Positions 16,653 to 25,103 of a stretch of 48,511 bases of DNA are shown here, piece by piece. Position 1 is the stretch's first letter, and each line of letters opens with the position of its first letter. The DNA is from Erysipelothrix sp. GTDB lineage: Bacteria > Bacillota_I > Bacilli_A > Erysipelotrichales > Erysipelotrichaceae. The stretch spans positions 1-48,511 of the forward strand of contig JAAZEF010000070.1 in NCBI GenBank assembly GCA_012512455.1. Direction: 5' to 3'. The notes under the pieces are model-generated. The model was not told where the DNA came from and did not search any database. It saw only the letters and a list, made by a program, of their open reading frames with translations. A program made the position numbers and the translations under genes.

Positions 16653-16954
16653 TAATATATCTCCTCTTTCATTTTTGCTTGTATATATAATTCTAAAATC
16701 TCATCTGGTTGATAGCCATGAACCTTACCAACGATTTCTCCTTCGTCAATAAGTACTAAAGCAGGAACTTGTGTAACATCCCAAGCTTTGGCTATTTCAG
16801 GTAATTGTTCATCCATTGGTAATAGATGATACTCAATATTTTCAAACTTTTGTGCGACTCGATGTGCTACTTCACTAAGTGAGTAAGTCGCATCACATGT
16901 ATTACAGGGAACTTCAACTAAGTGCTTCCCTGTAGGGAACAGCAATGTTTTCAC
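16652..16954 (-). CDS. Thioredoxin-like protein inside the pfl operon
   Basis: About 100 residues with a thioredoxin fold: strand, CNTC at residues 17-20, helix, then [20 protein letters not shown] and [20 protein letters not shown] with the cis-proline before ALVLI and a final strand-helix. The active site is PCNTC rather than WCGPC, so its redox behaviour is probably different. I place the start at GTG 16954, preceded by GAAGGAGAG, rather than at the TTG six codons upstream. The gene overlaps the end of pflA by about 41 nt and its stop overlaps the pflB ATG, so it is tightly coupled to both. A role in protecting or reducing the Pfl system is inference. Confidence 0.8.
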   Translation of the reverse strand: MKTLLFPTGKHLVEVPCNTCDATYSLSEVAHRVAQKFENIEYHLLPMDEQLPEIAKAWDVTQVPALVLIDEGEIVGKVHGYQPDEILELYIQAKMKEEIY

Positions 16955-17678
16955 TTGAATACTCTCCTTCAACTACGATACGATTCGCTAATGCTACCGA
17001 ATCGGCGGTAGGCTCAGGAAGTCCCTCAAGGGGATAAGTCATATTGAGCCGTTTATATTTATCAACACCCATTGTATGGTAAGGTAAGATTTCTACCTTT
17101 TCCACACTTTGAAGTGTATCGATGTATTTTCTTAAATTAATTAAATCATTAGTATCGTCACTATATCCTGGTACCAAGACATGACGAATCCACATAGGTT
17201 GCTTGTTATCACTTAAAAACTCCGCAAAAGCCATCACTGGTTTGTTAGGTTGACCAGTAAGTTCTTTGTGCTTTTCATTATCGATATGTTTAATATCCAA
17301 TAATATTAAGTCAGTTACTTTTAACAGTCTCTTATAACTAGCTTGAGTCATATTAGAGTAGAGATAACCAGAAGTATCAAGGCATGTGTGAACACCTTCT
17401 TCTTTAAGTGCACTAAATAGAGCAATTACAAAATTTAGTTGAACTAAAGGATCTCCACCAGAAATAGTAACCCCACCTTTTTTAATGTACGATTTGTATT
17501 TCCTAACTTCTGAAACAACTTCCTCAACACTATACTCCGTGCCCTCTTCATAAGCCCAAGTATCCGGGTTATGACAGTATAGACATCTTAATGGACATCC
17601 TTGTAAGAAAATAACGAAGCGAATACCAGGTCCATCGACCGTTCCAAAACTCTCGAATGAATGAATTCTTCCTAGCAT
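16914..17678 (-). CDS. pflA: Pyruvate formate-lyase activating enzyme (radical SAM)
   Basis: 254 residues. It uses a [4Fe-4S] cluster and S-adenosylmethionine to generate the glycyl radical on the Pfl radical domain. The N-terminus has FGTVDGPGIRFVIFLQGCPL then RCLYCHNPDTW, giving CxxxCxxC cluster ligands. The SAM-binding ISGGDPL follows, with LDIKH and KVEILPYHTMGVDKY later. It is first in the operon, starting at ATG 17678 with AGGAGGGGAACA upstream. The target domain is encoded three genes downstream as its own protein. Confidence 0.95.
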   Translation of the reverse strand: MLGRIHSFESFGTVDGPGIRFVIFLQGCPLRCLYCHNPDTWAYEEGTEYSVEEVVSEVRKYKSYIKKGGVTISGGDPLVQLNFVIALFSALKEEGVHTCLDTSGYLYSNMTQASYKRLLKVTDLILLDIKHIDNEKHKELTGQPNKPVMAFAEFLSDNKQPMWIRHVLVPGYSDDTNDLINLRKYIDTLQSVEKVEILPYHTMGVDKYKRLNMTYPLEGLPEPTADSVALANRIVVEGEYSSENIAVPYREALS

Positions 17679-17727
17679 TGTTCCCCTCCTTCTTAAAAGT
17701 TACTCTTAACTAACTTTTAGCATATTT

Positions 17728-17756
17728 ATTATAAACGTTAACTAGTGAATTTGCAA
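17728..17756 (-). promoter_or_regulatory. Promoter of the pfl operon
   Basis: On the minus strand: -35 TTGCAA (17751-17756), 17-nt spacer, -10 TATAAT (17728-17733). It is about 50 nt upstream of the pflA start. A pseudo-palindrome resembling a cre site, TATAAACGTTAACT (17730-17743, two mismatches to the consensus), overlaps the -10 and spacer. Confidence 0.75.
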
Positions 17757-17769
17757 CAGGTTTGATACA

Positions 17770-17783
17770 TGTAAACGCTTTTA
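17770..17783 (+). promoter_or_regulatory. cre-like site upstream of pflA
   Basis: TGTAAACGCTTTTA has one mismatch to the CcpA operator consensus TGWNANCGNTNWCA. It lies just upstream of the pfl -35. Binding by CcpA is an inference. Confidence 0.5.
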
Positions 17784-17799
17784 TTAGTGGACTTTTCAA

Positions 17800-17813
17800 T
17801 GATTACGCTTACA
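17800..17813 (-). promoter_or_regulatory. Second cre-like site upstream of pflA
   Basis: Minus-strand TGTAAGCGTAATCA has one mismatch to the cre consensus. It is 30 nt (about three helical turns) from the site at 17770. Confidence 0.45.
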
Positions 17814-17816
17814 TTT

Positions 17817-17844
17817 AAAAAAGACGAAATTAATCGTCTTTTTT
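17817..17844. terminator. Bidirectional-looking terminator overlapping the end of the 58-aa gene
   Basis: AAGACGA (17821-17827) pairs with TCGTCTT (17834-17840) around a short AT loop, flanked by A and T runs on both sides. It ends the minus-strand 58-codon gene, whose stop codon is in the loop. Confidence 0.7.
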
Positions 17845-18006
17845 CAGTTTGTCTTGTGCTTTTTTTAACAAATTGTGAGCGTTCTTCTTTAACTCTTCAG
17901 CAAGCTCTTCTGTTTTTTCTATAGCTCCTGAATCCTTGGCCTTTTCATAAAGGTCTTCACCTTTATCTTTAAGGTCATCAACTAAATCTTCAAACTTCTT
18001 TTTCAT
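17830..18006 (-). CDS. 58-residue highly charged, helical protein, unknown function
   Basis: A small gene that is easy to overlook. ATG 18006 is preceded by AAGAGGTGAGTT and the stop is at 17830. It starts MKKKFEDLVDDLKDKGEDLY and continues with EKAKDSGAIEKTEELAEEL and KKNAHNLLKKAQDKLKKDD. It contains no Cys, Trp or Pro, is almost entirely Lys/Glu/Asp with regularly spaced Leu/Ala, and so is an amphipathic helix like those of stress, LEA-like or YtxH/CsbD-associated small proteins. A real ribosome binding site plus its own terminator argue for expression. Function unknown. Confidence 0.7.
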   Translation of the reverse strand: MKKKFEDLVDDLKDKGEDLYEKAKDSGAIEKTEELAEELKKNAHNLLKKAQDKLKKDD

Positions 18007-18066
18007 TTTAACTCACCTCTTATATATAGTTTTATAATAAAATAGTTCCATTAGCAAATGAAGTAA

Positions 18067-18993
18067 TTATTTTTGAAGCGAAGCTAACATATGCTTCGTT
18101 AAATTATCTAAGTCATATTGACAATTGAAATGCCAATCCTTTTGAGCAATACTAACATCGATACTATTTGGCCAAGACTCCGCAATAGATTGTTTGAGCG
18201 GATCAATCTCATAACTAATTGTAAAATCAGGAATGTATTTTTGAATACTCTCTGCTATCATTTTGGGGCAAACTGACATTGCTGACACGTTATAAGCATT
18301 ACGATCACTTAATAAAGAAGAATCACTTTCCATTAAATCAACAATTAATTTAAGAGCATCTCCCATATACATCATATCTAAATAGGTGTCCTCTTTGATT
18401 GGACAAGTATAATGACCATCTTTGATTGCCGCATAATAAATTTCGACCGCATAATCTGTCGTACCACCTCCTGGTGGTGTAACTGATGAAATGAGTCCTG
18501 GAAAACGTACCGAACGTGTGTCAACGCCAAACACTTGATAGTAATAGTCACATAAAAGTTCACCTGATAGTTTAGAGATTCCATACATAGTAGTCGGCCT
18601 CATGGTCGTTAATTGTGGTGTTTTATCTTTAGGACTTTCATGGCTAAAGACACCAATTGAGGATGGCGAAAAGAATTGTAAGTTAAATTCTTTGGCTATT
18701 TCCAGACCATTTAACAAACCCTGCATATTTACATCCCATGCCAGTTGAGGATTCTTTTCCGCATTGACACTTAAAATAGCTGCTAAATGAATTAATGTAT
18801 CTACTTGATAAGATTCACAGATGTTCCTAAATTTTTCATGATCTAAAACATCTAAGACTTCCATCGGACTACTACAGTTTTCTAAAGTAATATCTGACGC
18901 AATAACTTCTTGGTCTCCATAAAGTAGTCTTAAATATGTTACGAGTTCACTTCCGATTTGACCATTGGCTCCTGTTACTAAAATCCTTTTCAT
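18067..18993 (-). CDS. tdh: L-threonine 3-dehydrogenase, short-chain (SDR) type
   Basis: 308 residues. It oxidises L-threonine to 2-amino-3-ketobutyrate with NAD+. Nucleotide-binding GANGQIGSEL at the N-terminus, LIHLAAILS in the middle, the SSIGVFSHE substrate loop and catalytic YGISKLSGE (Tyr and Lys) are those of the NAD-dependent epimerase-like threonine dehydrogenases. FPGLISSVTPPGGGTTDYAV is typical of this subgroup. It follows kbl with no gap (TAA-ATG), and kbl encodes the next step, which strongly supports the call over a generic epimerase. Confidence 0.92.
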   Translation of the reverse strand: MKRILVTGANGQIGSELVTYLRLLYGDQEVIASDITLENCSSPMEVLDVLDHEKFRNICESYQVDTLIHLAAILSVNAEKNPQLAWDVNMQGLLNGLEIAKEFNLQFFSPSSIGVFSHESPKDKTPQLTTMRPTTMYGISKLSGELLCDYYYQVFGVDTRSVRFPGLISSVTPPGGGTTDYAVEIYYAAIKDGHYTCPIKEDTYLDMMYMGDALKLIVDLMESDSSLLSDRNAYNVSAMSVCPKMIAESIQKYIPDFTISYEIDPLKQSIAESWPNSIDVSIAQKDWHFNCQYDLDNLTKHMLASLQK

Positions 18994-20187
18994 TTAATCG
19001 ATGACTCCTAACTCTAAACCAACTTTTCGATATATTTCAAGTGCCCTATCCAATTGTTCTTTTGTATGAGCTGCCGTTGGCATATTTCTTACACGACCTG
19101 TCCCCATGGGAACTGTTGGAAAAACAATTGCCTTGGCATAAACACCTTCTTCATTGAGTCGTTTTGAAAAGAGTTGGCTTAATTTTTCATCACCAATGAT
19201 ACATGGAGTAATTGGTGTTTGTGAATCACCAATATTAAAACCTAATACCTTGAGACCCTTTTTTAGATAGTTACCATTTTCCCACAACTTATCATGTAGA
19301 TCTGTTGATTCCATTAATATATCAATAGCTTCAATACAGGCGGCTGCGCTTGCTGGAGTTAAGGATGTTGAGAACAAAAATGGTCTAGCTCTTACTTTAA
19401 GCCAATCGATAAGAGCCTGTGATCCTGCCACATACCCTCCTACAACACCTATTGCTTTAGATAGTGTTCCCATTTGAAAATCAACTTCTTTTTGTAAGCC
19501 AAAATGTTTAACAGTTCCAGCTCCTTGTCCCATAACACCTGATCCATGAGCATCATCGACATAAACCATACAATCAAATTCTTTGGCGATATTAACAATA
19601 CTATCCAGCTTCGCTATATCTCCATCCATAGAGAAGACTCCATCGGTAATGATCATTTTCTTAACATACAGATTAGAATCTATTGCTTCTTGTACTTTTT
19701 GTTTTAAATCGTCCATATCATTATGTTTATAAGGAATTATTTTAGCTCTCGATAAACGACATCCGTCAATAATAGAGGCATGATTTAGCGCATCACTAAA
19801 AATAACATCATTTTTATCCATTACAGCTGAGATGGCTCCCATATTACAGTTAAATCCTGATTGAAATGCTATCGCAGCTTCTGTTTGTTTAAATTCAGCT
19901 ATTTTTCTTTCTAATTCATCATGAACATCCATCGTACCATTTATTGTTCTGACGGCCCCTGCCCCAACCCCATATTTCACATTAGCTTCATTGGCTTTAT
20001 CGATTAATCGATGATTATCTGCCAGACCCAAATAGTTATTACTTGAAAGATTTATTAATTGTCTTCCTTCTATTTCAATGACAGGACCATTTGCTCCAGA
20101 TAAAGAATCTATTTTATTGTATAGTCCTTCCTCTTTAAGTTTTGTTAAATTAATTTCTAAAAACTCACTCAATACTTTACTTTGCAT
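18994..20187 (-). CDS. kbl: Glycine C-acetyltransferase (2-amino-3-ketobutyrate CoA ligase)
   Basis: 397 residues, a PLP enzyme of the alpha-oxoamine synthase family that splits 2-amino-3-ketobutyrate with CoA into glycine and acetyl-CoA. Family blocks: [58 protein letters not shown] and [18 protein letters not shown] with the PLP-binding Lys. The start is ATG 20187 with AGGAGGAGAATTTT. Together with tdh it forms the two-step threonine-to-glycine pathway. It lies 17 nt after the DUF6933/pRiA4b-like gene, so that gene probably shares the transcript. Confidence 0.95.
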   Translation of the reverse strand: MQSKVLSEFLEINLTKLKEEGLYNKIDSLSGANGPVIEIEGRQLINLSSNNYLGLADNHRLIDKANEANVKYGVGAGAVRTINGTMDVHDELERKIAEFKQTEAAIAFQSGFNCNMGAISAVMDKNDVIFSDALNHASIIDGCRLSRAKIIPYKHNDMDDLKQKVQEAIDSNLYVKKMIITDGVFSMDGDIAKLDSIVNIAKEFDCMVYVDDAHGSGVMGQGAGTVKHFGLQKEVDFQMGTLSKAIGVVGGYVAGSQALIDWLKVRARPFLFSTSLTPASAAACIEAIDILMESTDLHDKLWENGNYLKKGLKVLGFNIGDSQTPITPCIIGDEKLSQLFSKRLNEEGVYAKAIVFPTVPMGTGRVRNMPTAAHTKEQLDRALEIYRKVGLELGVID

Positions 20188-20204
20188 AAAATTCTCCTCC
20201 TTAA

Positions 20205-21266
20205 TTATCGATACATTTCTTTTTCAATTAATTGATTGATTGCTTGTTGATCAAAGGTACCATCTGCTTCAAAATAACTTCTAAATAATGGGTGTATCAT
20301 ATGTTGTACAAATTCAAGATAAAAATCGTAATCTTCTTCTGAACCTAAAGATTCATGAGGTGCTTCCGAAAATGATTGTGAACAATAAGGTAAACGCTTA
20401 TCGACCATTAGTTTCTTTTTAATAGGTGTAATCAGAATCTGCCATTCCGCCTCAAAGTTATATACATATAACAAAGAGTTCACTTCAGAAAACACATCTG
20501 TAAGAGTCGTATGATTTTCATTGCCTCTTGTGGTCGCGAGTATTTCATCGTTAAATTCAAATAAATTGGATATTTCGTCTAATATGTCTCCCTGTTCGTC
20601 TAATGTATAAAAACTATGAATATAGGAGTCAGAGTATTGATAGCCAATTTGTAATAAACGATGAAAGTCATGAAGTGACATATTAGGATGGACATGGAAA
20701 TTTCGTTCCACTCGATAGTTGTCTAATAATAGCTTCGTACTCAACTCAAGAGCTGGTGTTTCACTATATAGATGTGGATATTCTTTTTCTAATAATACAA
20801 AAAAACTATCTTCTTTCTTTTGTTGATAATGAATCCCTTCGTACCAATTCATTTCTTCTATTAATTCACTTTGAAGTATATTTTCATAATCAAAATCATG
20901 AGACCAAGCTTCTAAGTCGCTAAATTTTATATTTAAATGACCTAGTACTTTCTTTGAAGCACTTGGATGAAAAGATAATTGCCCTGGCTTCAATAAATCA
21001 TCAATTACAGATGTATTTACAGATTTACTCTCATAAAACTCACGCATCAAATTATAAATAAAAGGCTCATGTTTATCTTTTTTCGGCTTTTTAAATCCAA
21101 AGAAAATAACCAAATAACGAGATGGAATATGCATCAATAACAACAAATTGCGTCGATTAACACGTTTTAACATCATTGCCCATTGGTTAAAAGATTCGTC
21201 TATTTTTTGACTTTCATGGTCTACTGAAAAATAATCTAATGCTTTTTTGGTCGCAAATATTTTCAT
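20205..21266 (-). CDS. DUF6933-like / pRiA4b ORF-3-like two-domain protein
   Basis: 353 residues. The N-terminal ~130 residues ([33 protein letters not shown]) resemble DUF6933 proteins. The C-terminal half, with [20 protein letters not shown], an [11 protein letters not shown] segment and [13 protein letters not shown], resembles the plasmid pRiA4b ORF-3 / IS1096 TnpR-like fold, including the Y-x-Y-x-F-x-x-x-W motif. No catalytic residues are known for either. I chose ATG 21266 because AAGGAG is 5 nt upstream, whereas the GTG two codons earlier lies in the ribosome binding site. It is first in the operon with kbl and tdh. This gives no obvious functional link. Confidence 0.6.
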   Translation of the reverse strand: MKIFATKKALDYFSVDHESQKIDESFNQWAMMLKRVNRRNLLLLMHIPSRYLVIFFGFKKPKKDKHEPFIYNLMREFYESKSVNTSVIDDLLKPGQLSFHPSASKKVLGHLNIKFSDLEAWSHDFDYENILQSELIEEMNWYEGIHYQQKKEDSFFVLLEKEYPHLYSETPALELSTKLLLDNYRVERNFHVHPNMSLHDFHRLLQIGYQYSDSYIHSFYTLDEQGDILDEISNLFEFNDEILATTRGNENHTTLTDVFSEVNSLLYVYNFEAEWQILITPIKKKLMVDKRLPYCSQSFSEAPHESLGSEEDYDFYLEFVQHMIHPLFRSYFEADGTFDQQAINQLIEKEMYR

Positions 21267-21347
21267 AGTCACTCCTTTGGTACATTATACTTCATTTTAA
21301 ATTAATCTCATAGAAAATCTAAGTTGTTTTAATCTGAATAATTAAAT

Positions 21348-21355
21348 GGTATTAT
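21348..21355 (+). promoter_or_regulatory. Possible extended -10 upstream of the LuxR-type gene
   Basis: TGG-TATTAT (hexamer 21350-21355), about 50 nt before the start codon; no clear -35. It is identical to the element near 6573. Confidence 0.4.
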
Positions 21356-21405
21356 TACTTTAGATACAACGATTAAATTAATTAAATGAAGCTTGAGGTA
21401 CTCTG

Positions 21406-22794
21406 ATGATTCAAATGCTGAATAGAGACAATTTACGGGCAGTACTAGGGTTTTCGTGTATTTTTGCGTTTACTTTTGTTTTTGTGTTGGAACCTGCACT
21501 AATTCTTCAATTAACAGAGTTCACAAACTTAACAAGATGGAACTTTTATTTCTTAATTATGCCCGCTCATGGCTTGGGACTTATTTTATCAGCAACTTTA
21601 TATAAAAAGACCAAGGGTTCTTTTCAAATGCTTCGCTGGGGTCCCTTATTAATACTAGTATCTTTAACTTTATTCCTATTTAGCCATCTATTTTTCCATA
21701 TTCTCGGATTAATGTTGATCAGTTTTATTTCCGGTCTCATGGTCGCAATGGCAGGTCTTTATATAAGAACCTTTGTAAATAGAGAAAATAGACTTCTGTT
21801 AAGTGCACTTCCCCTAATGTTCACCCATATAATATATGGTATCGTTCGTTTAGTTGCCATTTATACAAGTGTTCAGATTGGTTTAATTGTAATAATATTA
21901 GCAATTGTTTTTGGTTCACACCTCATCGTTTCGATAGGAACTACCTTAAACACTGATAGCAAACCTACCATCCAAAGTATTGCGCCTATTATGACGCTAT
22001 TTGTTTTTATCGTTATCCTTACATTAAATACGACCCTATTTACTCACTTTGTTTATCAAAGTAACCTTATATCAACATCATTAACACTTATCATTAATGT
22101 GGTGATTTATACTTTTGTGATGTTTTTAGTGTATCGATTAATGGGAATCACTAATTTTAATGGATATCTCTATATTCCTATTGCCCTTTTGACACTTTGT
22201 ACACTCGTTTTTAGTTTTCTTGAAGGCTTTTTTGCTGGACCATATATCATTAATTTTTTTATCATCGTTGCGACAAGCTTATTTGATATTGCTTGGTTTG
22301 CTTTACTATCGGAAGTTATTGAAGAAACTTTCTCACCCTTAAGAACATTTGGTTTAGGTATCTTGGCTCGTGTGATTGGTAAAATCACAGGTAACGTGTT
22401 GGCACAGACTATGGTGGTACTGCATTTAGCTAGCTCTCAAATTACAATCTTATTATTAATCGTGATTGTTCTTAACTTATTTTTACTACCTTCATTACGA
22501 TATCAATTATCACTGGTGTTAAAGGATAATGGCTTTGTCAATATTTTCTCGAAAATGAATCCAAAAGAACAAGATCATATCATATCAACTCAACCTTATT
22601 ATGAATTGTTGACAGAGCGTGAAAAAGAAATTCTTCAATTATTACTGGCGGGTAAGTCAAATAAAGACATCGGTAATACTCTGTTTATTGGAGAAAGTAC
22701 AGTTAAAAGTCACGTTAGTAACATATTTGGTAAATTCCAAGTAAATAGTCGAGCTGAAATAATTAGTATTCTATTGGGATCAAAAAATGATTAA
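21406..22794 (+). CDS. Membrane-embedded LuxR-type transcriptional regulator
   Basis: 462 residues. Residues about 10-375 are a polytopic membrane domain of roughly 10-12 helices. The C-terminal ~65 residues are a LuxR/GerE helix-turn-helix: LTEREKEILQLLLAGKSNKD near residue 402, then IGESTVKSHVSNIFGKFQV. The hydrophobic part is transporter-like in organisation but I see no signature for a substrate. Such membrane-helix LuxR proteins are thought to sense a ligand in or across the membrane and bind DNA from the cytoplasmic face; that is inference. The start is ATG 21406 with TTGAGGT upstream. It is divergent from the kbl/tdh operon, which is one candidate target. Confidence 0.85.
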   Translation: MIQMLNRDNLRAVLGFSCIFAFTFVFVLEPALILQLTEFTNLTRWNFYFLIMPAHGLGLILSATLYKKTKGSFQMLRWGPLLILVSLTLFLFSHLFFHILGLMLISFISGLMVAMAGLYIRTFVNRENRLLLSALPLMFTHIIYGIVRLVAIYTSVQIGLIVIILAIVFGSHLIVSIGTTLNTDSKPTIQSIAPIMTLFVFIVILTLNTTLFTHFVYQSNLISTSLTLIINVVIYTFVMFLVYRLMGITNFNGYLYIPIALLTLCTLVFSFLEGFFAGPYIINFFIIVATSLFDIAWFALLSEVIEETFSPLRTFGLGILARVIGKITGNVLAQTMVVLHLASSQITILLLIVIVLNLFLLPSLRYQLSLVLKDNGFVNIFSKMNPKEQDHIISTQPYYELLTEREKEILQLLLAGKSNKDIGNTLFIGESTVKSHVSNIFGKFQVNSRAEIISILLGSKND

Positions 22795-22810
22795 TCATCA
22801 TTATTTAATA

Positions 22811-22907
22811 CTAAAGTATGAGACGTTTTTTAGATAATTTCATACTTTAGGAGGATGTTATATTCTTGTCTGAGAGCTATACTCACCGTGGGTATAGAGT
22901 TCTCAGG
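22811..22907. repeat. Two consecutive inverted repeats between the LuxR-type gene and the acetyltransferase
   Basis: First: CTAAAGTATG (22811-22820) with its perfect complement CATACTTTAG (22841-22850), 20-nt loop. Second: an imperfect hairpin from about 22870 to 22907 with arms CTGAGAGCTATAC and GTATAGAGTTCTCAG. Neither has a clean T run, so they do not look like simple terminators. No gene is seen here. Confidence 0.6.
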
Positions 22908-22916
22908 CTCATACAT

Positions 22917-22951
22917 AAAAACCATTCCCACCACAGGAATGGTTTTAATTT
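22917..22951. terminator. Bidirectional terminator between convergent genes
   Basis: AAAACCATTCC (22917-22927) pairs with GGAATGGTTTT (22935-22945) over a 7-nt loop; T-rich on the plus strand and the stop codon of the minus-strand acetyltransferase lies in the arm. Confidence 0.75.
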
Positions 22952-23472
22952 TGATAAATATGGTATGTATCAATCTCTAATATCTTATTAGAGTCCACTA
23001 TTTTTTGTTCATGAGAAACATATTGTCCGCCTAAAGCTAGAACTAGTTTCTGACTTGAGATATTTCTAGAATCCACTGGGTAAACATAATAATCTACTTC
23101 TCTTAACTCATTAAAGGTTTCTATCATGGTTTCTATGGCTTCTTTACCAAAGCCTTGATGGAAAGCTTCTTTTTTTATCCAAATCCCTAGTTCTGGACTT
23201 GAAGTATGTAGAGAGTGAATACCTACTAATCCTATAAATTCATAAGTGTCTTTTGAGATAATCGTCATCACTAAATCTTCAAGTTTTCTTCTTTTAATGA
23301 TACAGGTTCTTATAAATCCTTCTGTTTCTAAAACATTCGCATTTGGATTGGGAAACATATATTTTGTTATTTCTTGAGTAAAATGTTGATAAATATTATC
23401 CGCATCTTTCATTTCAATAGGTCTTAACCACAAACGATCTGATTCTAATAACAGATATTCTAGTGATAACAT
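22945..23472 (-). CDS. GNAT acetyltransferase, RimJ/RimL-like
   Basis: About 175 residues. It begins LESDRLWLRPIEMKDADNIY, the standard opening of RimJ/RimL/YdaF-type N-acetyltransferases, with IGLVGIHSL, ELGIWIKKEAFHQGFGKEA (acetyl-CoA-binding Q-x-x-G-x-G/A variant) and NISSQKLVLALGG near the C-terminus. Substrate unknown. I chose ATG 23472, which overlaps the uppP stop (TAATG), rather than the in-frame GTG/ATG-like start 54 nt upstream inside uppP. Co-transcribed with uppP. Confidence 0.85.
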   Translation of the reverse strand: MLSLEYLLLESDRLWLRPIEMKDADNIYQHFTQEITKYMFPNPNANVLETEGFIRTCIIKRRKLEDLVMTIISKDTYEFIGLVGIHSLHTSSPELGIWIKKEAFHQGFGKEAIETMIETFNELREVDYYVYPVDSRNISSQKLVLALGGQYVSHEQKIVDSNKILEIDTYHIYQN

Positions 23473-24296
23473 TAGCGTAAACCAAAATAGATAAGAACAA
23501 TAAGTCCTAAGACAATACGATACCAACCAAAGATCTTAAAGTCGTTATTCTTAAGATAGCGAATTAAGAAACGGATAGCTACTAACGAAACAACAAAGGC
23601 TACAAACATTCCTATTAACAAATAAGCTAATTCAATTACTTCAAAATTAAAACCAAAATTAACAAGCTTTAATAAGGATGCGCCAAACATGATGGGTATT
23701 GACATAAAGAATGAAAACTCTGTGGCTATAAAACGCGAGGTCCCTAATAACATCCCCCCAATGATAGTTGATCCAGATCTTGAGGTACCTGGTATTAAGG
23801 ATAGTGATTGAAAGACACCTATTAAGATAGCAGTCTTATAATCTAATTGTTTAAAGGATGATATTGTGGGTGTTTGATCTTTTTGTTTATTTTCGATCAC
23901 AATGAATGCTATACCATAAACAATAAGGGCGATGGCGATCACTGGACCATTATAAAAGTGCTTATCAAACCAATCATCAAATAGCACTCCTAAGACACCT
24001 GCTGGTATGCATCCTACAACAACCTTAAACCAAATGTCCCAAGTGTTTAATTTTTCCTGCTTACTCTTTTTATTAGAGAAAGGATTGAGTTTATTAAAAT
24101 ACAACAAGACTACAGCTAAGATAGCTCCTAATTGAATGACTACAAAGAACATTTCCTTAAATGCTGGATTAACATTTAATACGATGAACTCATCGACTAA
24201 TATCATGTGACCGGTACTACTGATGGGTAGCCATTCGGTAATACCTTCGACAATACCTAAAATAATGACTTTAAGAATTTCAATAATTGTTTTCAA
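23472..24296 (-). CDS. uppP: Undecaprenyl-diphosphatase (BacA type)
   Basis: 274 residues, polytopic membrane enzyme that dephosphorylates undecaprenyl diphosphate to recycle the lipid carrier of cell-wall synthesis; family members confer bacitracin tolerance. Signature blocks: [20 protein letters not shown] near the N-terminus and [20 protein letters not shown] in the middle, containing the catalytic Glu/Ser/Arg residues. The start appears to be TTG 24296, with AAGGAG 6-7 nt upstream. It lies between a LURP-one protein gene and a GNAT gene, likely one transcript. Its presence indicates a peptidoglycan-containing cell. Confidence 0.95.
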   Translation of the reverse strand: MKTIIEILKVIILGIVEGITEWLPISSTGHMILVDEFIVLNVNPAFKEMFFVVIQLGAILAVVLLYFNKLNPFSNKKSKQEKLNTWDIWFKVVVGCIPAGVLGVLFDDWFDKHFYNGPVIAIALIVYGIAFIVIENKQKDQTPTISSFKQLDYKTAILIGVFQSLSLIPGTSRSGSTIIGGMLLGTSRFIATEFSFFMSIPIMFGASLLKLVNFGFNFEVIELAYLLIGMFVAFVVSLVAIRFLIRYLKNNDFKIFGWYRIVLGLIVLIYFGLR

Positions 24297-24310
24297 AAGT
24301 TGCTCCTTAA

Positions 24311-24805
24311 TTAATTGTTTGCGCTATTGGAAGCTGCTTGCTGTGAATCTAATACACAGTCAATGGCGATGACGATGGCTAAGCACATTAATTCATGCTG
24401 GTCATCTTGGATGTCGACATAGTAGGAGTCACCCCATGTAAACCATTCTTTGCGGATTGTGGCAATTCTTTTTCCAAGATGGCTAATATCATAATGATGA
24501 CTTGTCCAATCCCCTTCAATTTCCCATCCGTGTGCGACTAACTCATATTTAGGTCTAAAGAAAGTGAACTTCTTTTCAATATATCCCACTTCTTGTCCAT
24601 GAATACTGATATAAAATTTTGGAAGAAATGAGAAAACTTTTTCTTGAATAAAAATAACTTCTTCTTCATATTGATTATAGACATGATATTTCTTGCCCCA
24701 TGAGAATACTTCTGATTGTGCACTATAGCGGTCTTGACCTTGATCGTCTTTAATAGTAAAGTGTCCTACGAACGAAAACACTTTTTGTTTAAGATGCAGC
24801 TTCAT
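24311..24805 (-). CDS. LURP-one-related / YxjI-family protein
   Basis: 164 residues of beta-barrel-like sequence with the repeated F-S-F / K-x-F-S-x pattern ([50 protein letters not shown]) typical of the LOR/Tubby-like fold. The final ~30 residues are a hydrophobic helix and a polar tail. Function of bacterial members is unknown; Tubby-like relatives bind phosphoinositides, which does not transfer directly. The start ATG 24805 has AAAGGAGCC upstream. First gene of the uppP operon. Confidence 0.8.
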   Translation of the reverse strand: MKLHLKQKVFSFVGHFTIKDDQGQDRYSAQSEVFSWGKKYHVYNQYEEEVIFIQEKVFSFLPKFYISIHGQEVGYIEKKFTFFRPKYELVAHGWEIEGDWTSHHYDISHLGKRIATIRKEWFTWGDSYYVDIQDDQHELMCLAIVIAIDCVLDSQQAASNSANN

Positions 24806-24962
24806 AATTGGCTCCTTTAATCTATGGAAACATTATAACAAATTTATCGTATTTAAGTGAACTACTGAAAATATTTTCATAAATAGTAAAACCCTCTTGT
24901 TCAGTGACGTTTTTGTAATTTTTGAATAAAAAAATATATTTTAGTATGAACAATTTGTGTGA

Positions 24963-25056
24963 AGTTATGTGATAAAGTCTCCTAAAGTTTGCCTTTTTAG
25001 AACAAATGGGTTATCATTCAATAGTGTTGAACTAAGTGACAGCTTTGTCACATAAC
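24963..25056. promoter_or_regulatory. Regulatory region upstream of the CHAP hydrolase, with dyads
   Basis: The 298-nt gap before the CHAP gene is AT-rich and holds a perfect dyad GTGACA-GCTT-TGTCAC (25036-25051). A longer pair of arms, GTTATGTGA (24964-24972) and TCACATAAC (25048-25056), surrounds it. The 12-mer AGTTATGTGATA at 24963-24974 recurs at 26136-26147 upstream of the CofE-like gene. This could be an operator or an RNA structure; no factor is identified, and a WalR-type TGTnAn-N5-TGTnAn box was looked for but does not fit well. Confidence 0.45.
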
Positions 25057-25103
25057 AAACAAGCGAAGAACATTTCGCAAAAAAAACAAACAGAGGTGCT
25101 CGA

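Noticed and set aside
16652-16972. TTG 16972 as start of the thioredoxin-like gene
   Set aside because: It lies in front of the only ribosome binding site (GAAGGAGAG), which is spaced correctly for GTG 16954.
22852-22979. Possible short frame starting at ATG near 22855 after GGAGG
   Set aside because: The ribosome binding site directly abuts the ATG, the frame runs into the terminator and the next gene, and the translation has no family character.
24890-25100. WalR-type operator upstream of the CHAP hydrolase
   Set aside because: Several TGTnA-like half-sites exist, but none is spaced as the direct repeat TGTnAn-N5-TGTnAn requires.
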